Shown one piece after another: positions 1-6,785 of a DNA stretch of 64,000 bases (the stretch's first letter is position 1; each line of letters starts with the position of its first letter). The position numbers were made by a program, and so were the translations under genes. The notes beneath the pieces are model-generated. The model was given only the letters and a program-made list of their open reading frames with translations, was not told the DNA's origin and searched no databases. Location: assembly GCA_016200325.1 (NCBI GenBank), contig JACQEZ010000016.1, forward strand, positions 280,184 to 344,183, read 5' to 3'. Source of the stretch: Candidatus Manganitrophaceae bacterium (GTDB lineage Bacteria > Nitrospirota > Nitrospiria > SBBL01 > Manganitrophaceae).

Positions 1-2
1 GA

Positions 3-1757
3 CTCTTAGGGAGCGGCGAGACGTTCGTCGAACGGCTCCGCGGCGGTTTTTCGGATGCGCGCGAGTGGCCGCAGCTCCTCCACATCGCAACCGATGGGGA
101 GTCGTACGGCCATCACTTTGCCCATGGCGACATGGCGCTTGCTTACAGCCTTCAAGAGATTGAGCGGCAAGAAATCGCCGAGCTGACCAATTATGGAGAA
201 TATCTCTCCAAAAATCCGCCCACCTATGAGGTCGATCTCTTCGAGAAAACCTCCTGGAGCTGCTTTCATGGGGTGGAGCGGTGGAGGTCGAATTGCGGCT
301 GTCACTCCGGGGGAAATCCCGGTTGGAACCAACAATGGCGCCAGCCGCTGCGCGAAGGGCTCGACGCAATGAAGAAGTCGCTTGATCTGATCTTTGAAGG
401 AAAAGGGGTCAAGTGGCTCAAAGATCCTTGGCAGGCACGGGACCACTATATTACCCTCATTCGAAAGCGCGAGGAAGGGGCGTTGACATGGGAGGCGACC
501 GAGGCCTTCTTTTCCAAGCACCAGTCACACAGGCTCAATTTACTGGAGCGGGAGCAGGCGCTCAAGCTGCTGGAGATGCAGCGCAACGGCCAGCTGATGT
601 TCACCAGCTGCGCTTGGTTCTTCGATGACATCTCCGGAATTGAAGCGACTCAGATCCTCAAATATGCCGGCCGGGCGGCCCAGCTTGCCAAAGAAATCGA
701 TGCATCGGGGTTGGGGGGAAAGGTCGAAGGGCTCCTTCTGGAGAGATTAAAAGAGGCAAAGAGCAATCTTCCGGAGCTCGGCGACGGCGCATTGATCTAT
801 CAGCGGTTCGTCAAAGGGGCGGTGGTCGATGCGGAGCGGGTCATCGCTCATTTTGCCATCGCCTCCCTCTTCGAGGAACAACCGTATGGCACTCCGCTTT
901 ACAGCTATCAGATCGACCTTCAAGATTATCAAAAGGTCACCGACGGGACATTGACATTGGCCATCGGGCGGGCCCATATTACCTCCAAGATTACGCTCGG
1001 CATCGAAGAGGCGATTTTTGGGGTGCTCCACTTTGGCGGACACGACTTTCACTGTGCGGTCGGTGCGATGCTCGGCATCGAGGGATATGAGCGGATGAAA
1101 TCGGATCTAATCGATAAATTCCATCATGGCTCCCAGGCCGATGTAGTCCGCGGCCTCTATCAATCTTTGGGAGAGCGATCATTCAGCTTAAAAGATCTCT
1201 TAATCGAGGTGAGGAGAAAAGTGCTCTCGCAGGTCAGCCAGACCCTTTTCCGGCAATATGAAACGATCTGGCGGCAGATTTATCTTGATCATCAGCGGTT
1301 CATGCTCTACCTCCAGTCGACTCAGGCGAAACTTTTGAAAACCTATCTTGCGACGGCGGAGCAAGTGCTCCACCATGACCTGCGTGAAGAGATCGCGCTC
1401 CTCCCCCATCACCCCGCATTCGACCGGATCCTCCGAATCCTTGATGAAGCAAAAAAGTGGGGGATTGAACTGGAGGTGGATGAGGTCGAACGATCGTTGC
1501 AGTCGTTATTGGAGGAACAGATGGAGCGTCTGGTGCAGACCGGATCGCGCGAAGCGCTTGAAGAAACCTCTTACCTCCTCAACATCGCCGATCGCGGCAA
1601 CCTGCACATCGACCTTTGGGAAACTCAAAACCGTTTCCATCTTTTTGTCCTCCATCGCAAAACACAACGGCAGGGAAAGCCCCTCGACCACTCCTTTCTG
1701 GAGAACGTTGCCAAGTTGGCAGGACGACTGTCGCACCACTGGAGCAATCCAACCTGA
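3..1757 (+). CDS. GH57-like / DUF3536 glycosidase, 5' end outside window
   Basis: The frame is open from base 3, upstream of the first ATG at 132, so the gene begins outside the window and 584 residues are visible. Codons 30-38 read TDGESYGHH, followed by GDMALAY, the motif style of the GH57 alpha-amylase/DUF3536 family, where this His/Glu-rich segment belongs to the catalytic barrel. The rest is the long helical C-terminal half typical of DUF3536 (segments HFGGHDFHC, SYLLNIADRG). Family knowledge suggests an intracellular alpha-glucan hydrolase or branching enzyme. The location next to the glycogen and trehalose genes at 13-24 kb agrees. The substrate is not resolvable because the N-terminal catalytic part is missing. 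Confidence 0.8.
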   Translation, partial: LLGSGETFVERLRGGFSDAREWPQLLHIATDGESYGHHFAHGDMALAYSLQEIERQEIAELTNYGEYLSKNPPTYEVDLFEKTSWSCFHGVERWRSNCGCHSGGNPGWNQQWRQPLREGLDAMKKSLDLIFEGKGVKWLKDPWQARDHYITLIRKREEGALTWEATEAFFSKHQSHRLNLLEREQALKLLEMQRNGQLMFTSCAWFFDDISGIEATQILKYAGRAAQLAKEIDASGLGGKVEGLLLERLKEAKSNLPELGDGALIYQRFVKGAVVDAERVIAHFAIASLFEEQPYGTPLYSYQIDLQDYQKVTDGTLTLAIGRAHITSKITLGIEEAIFGVLHFGGHDFHCAVGAMLGIEGYERMKSDLIDKFHHGSQADVVRGLYQSLGERSFSLKDLLIEVRRKVLSQVSQTLFRQYETIWRQIYLDHQRFMLYLQSTQAKLLKTYLATAEQVLHHDLREEIALLPHHPAFDRILRILDEAKKWGIELEVDEVERSLQSLLEEQMERLVQTGSREALEETSYLLNIADRGNLHIDLWETQNRFHLFVLHRKTQRQGKPLDHSFLENVAKLAGRLSHHWSNPT

Positions 1758-1760
1758 TCT

Positions 1761-1772
1761 CCGTCCGGACGG
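1761..1772. repeat. 12-bp perfect palindrome CCGTCCGGACGG
   Basis: A self-complementary sequence lies 4 bp after the stop codon of the GH57-like gene. It has no T-run behind it, so it is at most a weak transcript-end hairpin. Confidence 0.3.
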
Positions 1773-1876
1773 GCTGCACGGGTAAAATGACCCTGATTCA
1801 TTCCGACGATTAATCCCTTCTACAGAAACGCATCCATGCGAACCCCGATCCCGATTTTCTTCTCAACATTTTTGGG

Positions 1877-1946
1877 CTTGTCAAGACAAATTAATTAAGC
1901 TATTGAATTTGTTGATCTATTTTTTTATTTTCATTGGCTTGACAAG
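1877..1946. repeat. Inverted copies CTTGTCAAG / CTTGACAAG around an AT-rich spacer
   Basis: CTTGTCAAG at 1877-1885 and CTTGACAAG at 1938-1946 are exact reverse complements separated by 52 bp of AT-rich DNA. The right copy contains the TTGACA -35 box of the next gene's promoter, so a factor binding both arms could occlude RNA polymerase. This is seen in sequence only; the operator role is inference. Confidence 0.35.
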
Positions 1947-1968
1947 AATAATCCCAAGAGAGTATGAT
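1939..1968 (+). promoter_or_regulatory. Sigma70-type promoter for the secreted repeat protein
   Basis: TTGACA at 1939-1944, an 18-bp spacer, then TATGAT at 1963-1968. The expected start near 1975 leaves a leader of about 60 nt before the ATG at 2037. Confidence 0.65.
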
Positions 1969-2036
1969 AAAGCTAGCAATCGTCTTTATTTCAAAACGCC
2001 TCCTCGTCAGCATGATCCATAAACAGGAGGTGAAGC

Positions 2037-2387
2037 ATGAGATCGATTATCATTCGCCGAATCATCGGATTCTCGGCGGTACTTTTTTTAATGGCGTTCT
2101 CCACCCTGGCGCACTCCCAAACGCAGGAGCAGCTCGGACAAGCGATCCAACAAGCGGCCGTTCTGAATCAGCAACATAATTCGGAGATCGGAGCGGCCCA
2201 GGAACAGCTCGGGCAGGTGATCCTGGAGACGGCCCAGCATTCAATACTGTCCAACTCCACGGACGGAAGGTTTCAGGAGCAGTTGGGCCATGAGATTCAG
2301 GATGCAGCGACCTTCCAGTATGCTCACGGTCTGATTCAAGAGAGGATGGGCAACACCATTGTCCAGATGGAGATCGCAAGATCATAA
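2037..2387 (+). CDS. Small secreted protein with four QEQLG repeats
   Basis: This 116-residue protein has a classic signal peptide: RR near residues 7-8, a hydrophobic core at 9-24, and probable cleavage after AHS at 27. The mature part is almost wholly four imperfect repeats beginning at residues 30, 55, 80 and 101 with the core Q-E-(Q/R)-(L/M)-G-x-x-I. The repeat period is 25, 25 and 21 residues. The start is secured by AGGAGG at 2025-2030, six bases before the ATG. No family is recognised. The repeats look amphipathic and alpha-helical, which would suit a periplasmic coiled or structural protein. The lysine-rich gene follows on the same strand 39 bp later and may be cotranscribed. Confidence 0.7.
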   Translation: MRSIIIRRIIGFSAVLFLMAFSTLAHSQTQEQLGQAIQQAAVLNQQHNSEIGAAQEQLGQVILETAQHSILSNSTDGRFQEQLGHEIQDAATFQYAHGLIQERMGNTIVQMEIARS

Positions 2388-2426
2388 AGAAGATTGGAGG
2401 AAGGGAACCACTCAAATGGGGCTTGA

Positions 2427-2666
2427 ATGGCACTGAAGAAGAAAAAGGCCGGAACCGTCACAAAAAAAACGGTTGTTACGAAGAAAAAGAAGGCCAAAAG
2501 ACCCGTATTGAAGAAGTCCCCTCTCAAGCACCAGCAGGAGGAAGCACCCGAAGCGGTTGATCTTTACGAGCGGGCACGGTGGAAGAAAGAGCGCCGCGAA
2601 TACTGGAAAAACCGGTTTAGGAAGATTCTGTCCAGCCTCTCCACTGAATCGAAAGCCAAGAAATAA
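2427..2666 (+). CDS. Very basic lysine-rich small protein
   Basis: A 79-residue protein with 21 Lys and 7 Arg. The N-terminal half (residues 4-34) is lysine clusters with Ala, Thr, Val and Pro, reminiscent of histone-H1-like bacterial tails. Residues 48-68 form a probable amphipathic helix rich in Arg, Lys and Trp. There is no signal peptide. A GGAGG about 27 bases upstream is too far to be a good ribosome site, so the exact start is uncertain. Its TAA ends at 2666 and the opposing fabH stop begins at 2667, so the two genes abut tail to tail. Function unknown; nucleic-acid binding is a composition-based guess. Confidence 0.5.
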   Translation: MALKKKKAGTVTKKTVVTKKKKAKRPVLKKSPLKHQQEEAPEAVDLYERARWKKERREYWKNRFRKILSSLSTESKAKK

Positions 2667-3638
2667 TCACCAATCGATCCAGGCCGTTCCCCAGGTCAGC
2701 CCTCCTCCGAAGGCACAGAGTACCACCCGATTCCCCGGACGAATCTCCCCTCTTTTAAGCGCCTCATCCAACGCAATGGGAAGGGAGGAAGAAGAGGTGT
2801 TTCCGTATCGGGGAATCGTAATACGGGTCTTCTCTAAAGGGATCTCGGCCCGTTTAAAAACCGTTTCCAAGATCCTCAAATTCGCCTGGTGGAAAACAAA
2901 AAAGTCGACGGCAGAGAGGGGGAGCGCCGATTCCTGAGCAAAGGAATGAAGCGCCTCCTCCATTCTCCTCACCGCCATTCGGAAGAGCCCCTTCCCCTCC
3001 ATCTTCATATAATTTAATCCTTCACTCAGCGACGTGGCGGTCGTCGGGCAACGCGATCCCCCTGCCGGCAGGGAGATCAACCGATGCTTGGCCCCGTCGG
3101 CATGGAGGCGAATCGATCGGATTCCCCGCTCGCCCCGCGCCAGCACCACCGCCGCCGCGCCGTCGCCGAACAAGATCGCGGTGGAGGGATCGTCCGGATC
3201 CACAAACGGAGATTTCACCTCGGCCGAGATGATCAATGCCGCTCCGGCCGATCCATTCCGAATAAACTGATCCCCGACCGACAGGGCGTATAAAAATCCG
3301 GTGCACGATGCATTTAGATCGAGCGCCGGGACGGTTCGGAGAGAAAGCGCCCGCTGTACGAGGCAAGCGGTTGAGGGGAAAACCATATCGGGTGACGTCG
3401 TCGAAACGACGATTAAATCGACCTCCTCCGTCGAGAGCGCGGCCGAAGCGAGCGCCGCCCGGGCGGCTTCGGCGGCAAGCGAGGCGGTCGTCTCTCCCTT
3501 CTCCACCCAGTGTCGCTGCCGGATGCCGGTTCTTTTTTCAATCTCCCCCTCGGTCAAGCCAAGCCGCTTCGAAAGCTCGGCATTGGTCACGATCCGCTTG
3601 GGAAGCGCAATTCCGGTTCCGATAATTTGCGACGGCAT
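2667..3638 (-). CDS. fabH: 3-oxoacyl-ACP synthase III (FabH)
   Basis: This 323-residue protein is full length for KAS III, which condenses acetyl-CoA with malonyl-ACP to start type II fatty acid synthesis in the cytoplasm. The catalytic triad is visible: Cys112 in NASCTGF, His250 in FVFHQAN and Asn280 in RYGNTSSSS, spaced as in the family. The GDGAAAVVL segment is also typical. No ribosome-binding site precedes the ATG at 3638. Instead a consensus promoter sits directly upstream, predicting a leaderless message. It is divergent from bamD and convergent with the lysine-rich gene. It stands alone, without other fab genes. Confidence 0.93.
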   Translation of the reverse strand: MPSQIIGTGIALPKRIVTNAELSKRLGLTEGEIEKRTGIRQRHWVEKGETTASLAAEAARAALASAALSTEEVDLIVVSTTSPDMVFPSTACLVQRALSLRTVPALDLNASCTGFLYALSVGDQFIRNGSAGAALIISAEVKSPFVDPDDPSTAILFGDGAAAVVLARGERGIRSIRLHADGAKHRLISLPAGGSRCPTTATSLSEGLNYMKMEGKGLFRMAVRRMEEALHSFAQESALPLSAVDFFVFHQANLRILETVFKRAEIPLEKTRITIPRYGNTSSSSLPIALDEALKRGEIRPGNRVVLCAFGGGLTWGTAWIDW

Positions 3639-3646
3639 AGGCCGCG

Positions 3647-3676
3647 ATTATAGGAGTTCTCTTCCGCTTCTGTCAA
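3647..3676 (-). promoter_or_regulatory. Consensus promoter giving a leaderless fabH transcript
   Basis: On the minus strand, TTGACA (3676-3671), an 18-bp spacer and TATAAT (3652-3647) match the sigma70 consensus exactly. Only 8 bases separate the -10 box from the fabH ATG at 3638-3636, so transcription should start on or within about two bases of the start codon. Confidence 0.75.
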
Positions 3677-3686
3677 TGCATGACCC

Positions 3687-3715
3687 TTGCGCTTTCCGGG
3701 AAGATCTGTTATTTA
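3687..3715 (+). promoter_or_regulatory. Probable bamD operon promoter
   Basis: TTGCGC at 3687-3692, a 17-bp spacer and TATTTA at 3710-3715, about 45 bases before the start codon region. It lies back to back with the fabH promoter. Confidence 0.4.
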
Positions 3716-3767
3716 TTACCTCATTGTTTTCAATGGGAGCGGGCGACAAACGCCCCTCCGGAGAGGG

Positions 3768-4499
3768 ATGATGATCCGTCGCGCCGCCGTCGTTTTACTT
3801 GCCCTTTTCCTGGTCGGCTGCAGCCGATCGGGGGAGAAATCAGACCTCCTGTCGCTGCTCGGAATCGATGAGAAGATCGCCGACACCTCCGATCAAGAAG
3901 CCGGCAAAATCTACGACGCCCTCACCCTCCTGAAGCGGGGCGAAGCCCATTTTGTCAAAGAAGATTATGCCGCCGCCGCGGAGGAATATCAGCGGTTCCT
4001 GGAACTCCACCCGTTCCATCGGATGGCGGCGTTTGCGCAATATCGACTCGGCATGAGCTATTACCACCAGCTCAACACGATCGATCGCGATCCGGGCCCG
4101 GTCGAGAAGGCGATCACGGCTTTCCAGAAGGTGGTCAAAGATTACCCGCAAAGCCTCTACACCCAAGAGGCGGGAGACAAACTCCATGACCTCACCCGTC
4201 GGCTGGCACAGCATGATTTTTATGTCGGCTATTTTTATTACAAAAACAGCGCCTACCCGGCGGCGATCGCCCGTTTCCAGAAGATCATCACAAAGGGGGA
4301 AAATCGGTCTCTGATTGAAAAAAGCCTCTATTACAAAGGACTCTCACTTTATTATTCGGAACAGCGCGAAGAAGCAAAAGAGACCCTCCAGCGGCTGCTG
4401 CAAGAATATCCGGAGAGCTCCTTCGCGAGGGGCGCAAAACAGATGCTCTCCGAACTGGACGCATCGATCCGCCCTTCTCCCGTCTCAGGGAACCCCTGA
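3768..4499 (+). CDS. bamD: Outer membrane assembly lipoprotein BamD
   Basis: A 243-residue lipoprotein. Residues 3-17 are a hydrophobic signal ending in the lipobox LVGC, with the lipidated Cys at 18. Then come TPR-like repeats (for example AAAEEYQRFLELHP, AITAFQKVVKDYP, AKETLQRLLQEYP), the arrangement of BamD/YfiO, the TPR partner of BamA in outer-membrane beta-barrel insertion. Two adjacent ATGs (3768, 3771) follow GAGAGG. An in-frame upstream start at 3687 would bury the signal peptide and is rejected. It heads a same-strand run with other envelope genes, the next starting 35 bp later. Confidence 0.88.
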   Translation: MMIRRAAVVLLALFLVGCSRSGEKSDLLSLLGIDEKIADTSDQEAGKIYDALTLLKRGEAHFVKEDYAAAAEEYQRFLELHPFHRMAAFAQYRLGMSYYHQLNTIDRDPGPVEKAITAFQKVVKDYPQSLYTQEAGDKLHDLTRRLAQHDFYVGYFYYKNSAYPAAIARFQKIITKGENRSLIEKSLYYKGLSLYYSEQREEAKETLQRLLQEYPESSFARGAKQMLSELDASIRPSPVSGNP

Positions 4500-4534
4500 T
4501 CCGAAGGAGCCTCCATCCAATCTATGCCGAGTCA

Positions 4535-5227
4535 ATGCGATACTATCCTCTCTTTCTCAATTTAGAACAACAGCTCGTGGTGGTAATCGGGGGCGGTCCG
4601 GTCGCAGAACGAAAGAGCGCCGCCCTCCTGAAAGCAGGCGCGTGTGTGAAGGTGATCAGTCCCCGCTTGACCCCCCGTCTCACCCGGTGGAAAACCGAGG
4701 GGTCAGTCGAAATTCACGCCCGACCTTACCGTCGGGGCGATTTAAAAGGGGCGCGGCTCGCCTTTGTCGCCACCGACGATGCGGCGGTCAACGAGGCGGT
4801 CTTCCGGGAGGCGAAACGAAGAGGGGTGCTCCTCAACCGGGCCGATCTAAGCGAGGCGGGCGCCGACACGGGCGGCTTTATTGTACCGGCGTCGTTCTCC
4901 AAGGGCGGTATCATAGTGGCGGTCTCGACACAGGGGAAGAGCCCGGCCCTCGCCAAAGTGATTCGAAATCAATTAAAAGAGGCGCTACCGCCGACGGTCT
5001 CCCTCCTTACCGAGCTTCTCGCCCGGGTGAAGCGGATCTTGGTCGAGAAGAAAATACCGGTCGAGCGGAGGAAAAAAATCTTAACCCGCCTGGCCGAATC
5101 GAGCCTCCCCGCCCTCTATGCGCAGGGAGAGATCGATCAAGCGGAAGAGCTGATCGTTCAACTCAGCGGCCTGCAACGGGCCGAATGGTCCTTGCGTCCC
5201 GAATCGAAGCAGAAAGGAATCGGATGA
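4535..5227 (+). CDS. Precorrin-2 dehydrogenase / sirohydrochlorin ferrochelatase (CysG N-domain, Met8-like)
   Basis: This 230-residue protein opens with MRYYPLFLNLEQ and the Rossmann motif VIGGGPVAERKSAALL (residues 18-33), followed by FVATDD and NRADL. That is the NAD-binding domain of the siroheme synthase N-terminal family. Such stand-alone enzymes oxidise precorrin-2 to sirohydrochlorin and insert iron to make siroheme for sulfite or nitrite reductases. The helical C-terminal dimerisation part (residues 150-220) is present. The uroporphyrinogen methyltransferase half of CysG is absent and must be encoded elsewhere. Its TGA overlaps the next ATG by 3 bases, so translation is coupled. Confidence 0.85.
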   Translation: MRYYPLFLNLEQQLVVVIGGGPVAERKSAALLKAGACVKVISPRLTPRLTRWKTEGSVEIHARPYRRGDLKGARLAFVATDDAAVNEAVFREAKRRGVLLNRADLSEAGADTGGFIVPASFSKGGIIVAVSTQGKSPALAKVIRNQLKEALPPTVSLLTELLARVKRILVEKKIPVERRKKILTRLAESSLPALYAQGEIDQAEELIVQLSGLQRAEWSLRPESKQKGIG

Positions 5228-6180
5228 AGAAAAAAACGGAGCTCCCCTGGGATCAGCTCCGGACCTACTCCGTCAAACAGCGGCCGAGCAAGGTCCGGAA
5301 AGAGGAATTCGCCGCGCCGCTCTCACCGGGTGCTGGGGTCAAGGCTTTTCTGAACTCGCTCCCTCAAATTCTCGCCGCCAAAGACCTTCGTGCCGTCCTC
5401 ACCGCAACGGCCGAGGCCCATCGGAACGAGAAACAGGTCCTCTTTGCGATGGGGGCGCATGTCATCAAGGTCGGGCTCAACCCGTTGATCATCGATCTGA
5501 TGGAGCGGGGGATCCTCACCGGCCTCGCCCTCAACGGCGCCGGAATCATCCATGACTTTGAGCTCGCCTTTATCGGACAGACCTCCGAGGATGTCGCCCC
5601 GGAGTTGGAAGACGGCACCTTTGGGATGGCGGAGGAGACGGCGAGTTATCTCAACCAGGCGATCACGAAGGGAGCGGCCAAGGGGATCGGCATCGGGGAA
5701 GCGGTCGGGAAGATGATCCTCGCCGGCGGATTCCCCTACACCGAGAACAGCCTCTTGGCGGCCGCGGCCCGCCTCGGCATTCCGGCCACCGTCCACGTGG
5801 CGATCGGAACCGACATCATCCATATGCACCCCTCGGCCGACGGCGCGGCGATTGGGAAGGGATCGTATCTCGACTTCCGCCGCTATACCGAAGGGGTCGC
5901 CGATCTGGAAGGGGGAATCTACTTTAACATCGGCTCGGCGGTGCTCCTCCCGGAAATTTTCTTAAAATCATTGTCGATCGCCCGGAACCTCGGTCGGACG
6001 GTCCAAAATTTTACCGTGGTGAACATGGACTTCATCCAACACTATCGGCCGATCACGAACGTCGTGAAGCGGCCGACGCAGAAACATGGCAGAGGCTACG
6101 CGCTCACCGGGCATCATGAGATCATGCTCCCGCTGCTGATCGCCGGCCTCCTGGCCGAACTGGAGGGGGACAAAAAGTGA
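5224..6180 (+). CDS. Conserved protein of unknown function, possibly deoxyhypusine-synthase-like
   Basis: A 318-residue cytoplasmic protein. The start at 5224 is chosen because it overlaps the previous stop (ATGA). The same frame is open upstream to 4315 but lies there opposite the coding frame of the siroheme gene. Conserved-looking stretches are NGAGIIHDFE, GTDIIHMHPSADG, GGIYFNIGSAVLLPE and ALTGHHEIM, several with His, Asp and Glu suited to catalysis or metal binding. I recall this as a widespread bacterial family loosely linked to the deoxyhypusine synthase fold, but the assignment is not firm. Bacteria lack eIF5A, so classic hypusination is unlikely. It sits between siroheme and heptose genes. 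Confidence 0.6.
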   Translation: MKKKTELPWDQLRTYSVKQRPSKVRKEEFAAPLSPGAGVKAFLNSLPQILAAKDLRAVLTATAEAHRNEKQVLFAMGAHVIKVGLNPLIIDLMERGILTGLALNGAGIIHDFELAFIGQTSEDVAPELEDGTFGMAEETASYLNQAITKGAAKGIGIGEAVGKMILAGGFPYTENSLLAAAARLGIPATVHVAIGTDIIHMHPSADGAAIGKGSYLDFRRYTEGVADLEGGIYFNIGSAVLLPEIFLKSLSIARNLGRTVQNFTVVNMDFIQHYRPITNVVKRPTQKHGRGYALTGHHEIMLPLLIAGLLAELEGDKK

Positions 6181-6665
6181 AATTGGCAAAAGAGATCAGC
6201 CTCGCCACCCTTCAAAAAAAGATCCGCGCGCTCCAGAAGCAAGGAAAGAAGATCGTCTTCACGAACGGCTGCTTCGATCTTCTCCACGTCGGACATGTCC
6301 GGTATCTGTCCATGGCCCGGGCGTTGGGCGACTGCCTCATCGTTGCCGTCAACTCAGACGCCTCGGTTCGCCGTTTGAAAGGTCCGACCCGCCCGATCGT
6401 CCCCCATCGAGAGCGGCTCGAGGTCCTCTCCGCGCTCGCTTGCATCGACTATCTCATCCTCTTTAGCGACAACACCCCCGGCCGGGTCATCGACACCCTG
6501 ATCCCGGACATCTTGGTCAAGGGGGGCGATTGGAGCCTCAATGAGATCGTCGGACGGGAGACGGTGGAACGGCAGGGCGGCAAAGTGATCCGGATCAAGA
6601 CGGTCGCCGGCGCCTCCACCACGAACCTCATCGAGCGCATCCTCAGCCGAGCCGGCCGGGGATGA
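6177..6665 (+). CDS. rfaE2: D-glycero-beta-D-manno-heptose 1-phosphate adenylyltransferase (stand-alone HldE C-domain)
   Basis: A 162-residue nucleotidyltransferase with TNGCFDLLHVGHVRYL (HxGH motif at residues 37-40), KGPTRPIV and VKGGDW, the cytidylyltransferase-like signatures of RfaE domain II. It transfers AMP to heptose-1-phosphate to make ADP-heptose for the LPS inner core. The kinase domain of bifunctional HldE is absent and should be elsewhere. The GTG start overlaps the preceding TGA by 4 bases, and GGAGGGGG lies 9 bases upstream. With bamD and surA nearby it supports an outer membrane. Confidence 0.9.
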   Translation: MKLAKEISLATLQKKIRALQKQGKKIVFTNGCFDLLHVGHVRYLSMARALGDCLIVAVNSDASVRRLKGPTRPIVPHRERLEVLSALACIDYLILFSDNTPGRVIDTLIPDILVKGGDWSLNEIVGRETVERQGGKVIRIKTVAGASTTNLIERILSRAGRG

Positions 6666-6785
6666 CTTCAGAATGAACTGTGTTATAGTATGGAAGCATG
6701 CACCGCAGAAAGGGTTAAAGGCGCGGGGCGGAAACCTTTATTCCGATTACACCGCGCGCCGCATTTCAAATTCCGCATTTAATTT

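Noticed and set aside
4315..5223. Long open frame running into the 5224-6180 gene in the same phase
   Set aside because: It overlaps bamD and the siroheme gene, reads as low-complexity Arg/Pro/Gly sequence, and the ATGA start at 5224 is clearly the real one.
6750..6785. Repeated CCGCATTT units before mfd as a regulatory element
   Set aside because: Two short imperfect copies only, of a low-complexity type common in such genomes; no promoter spacing.
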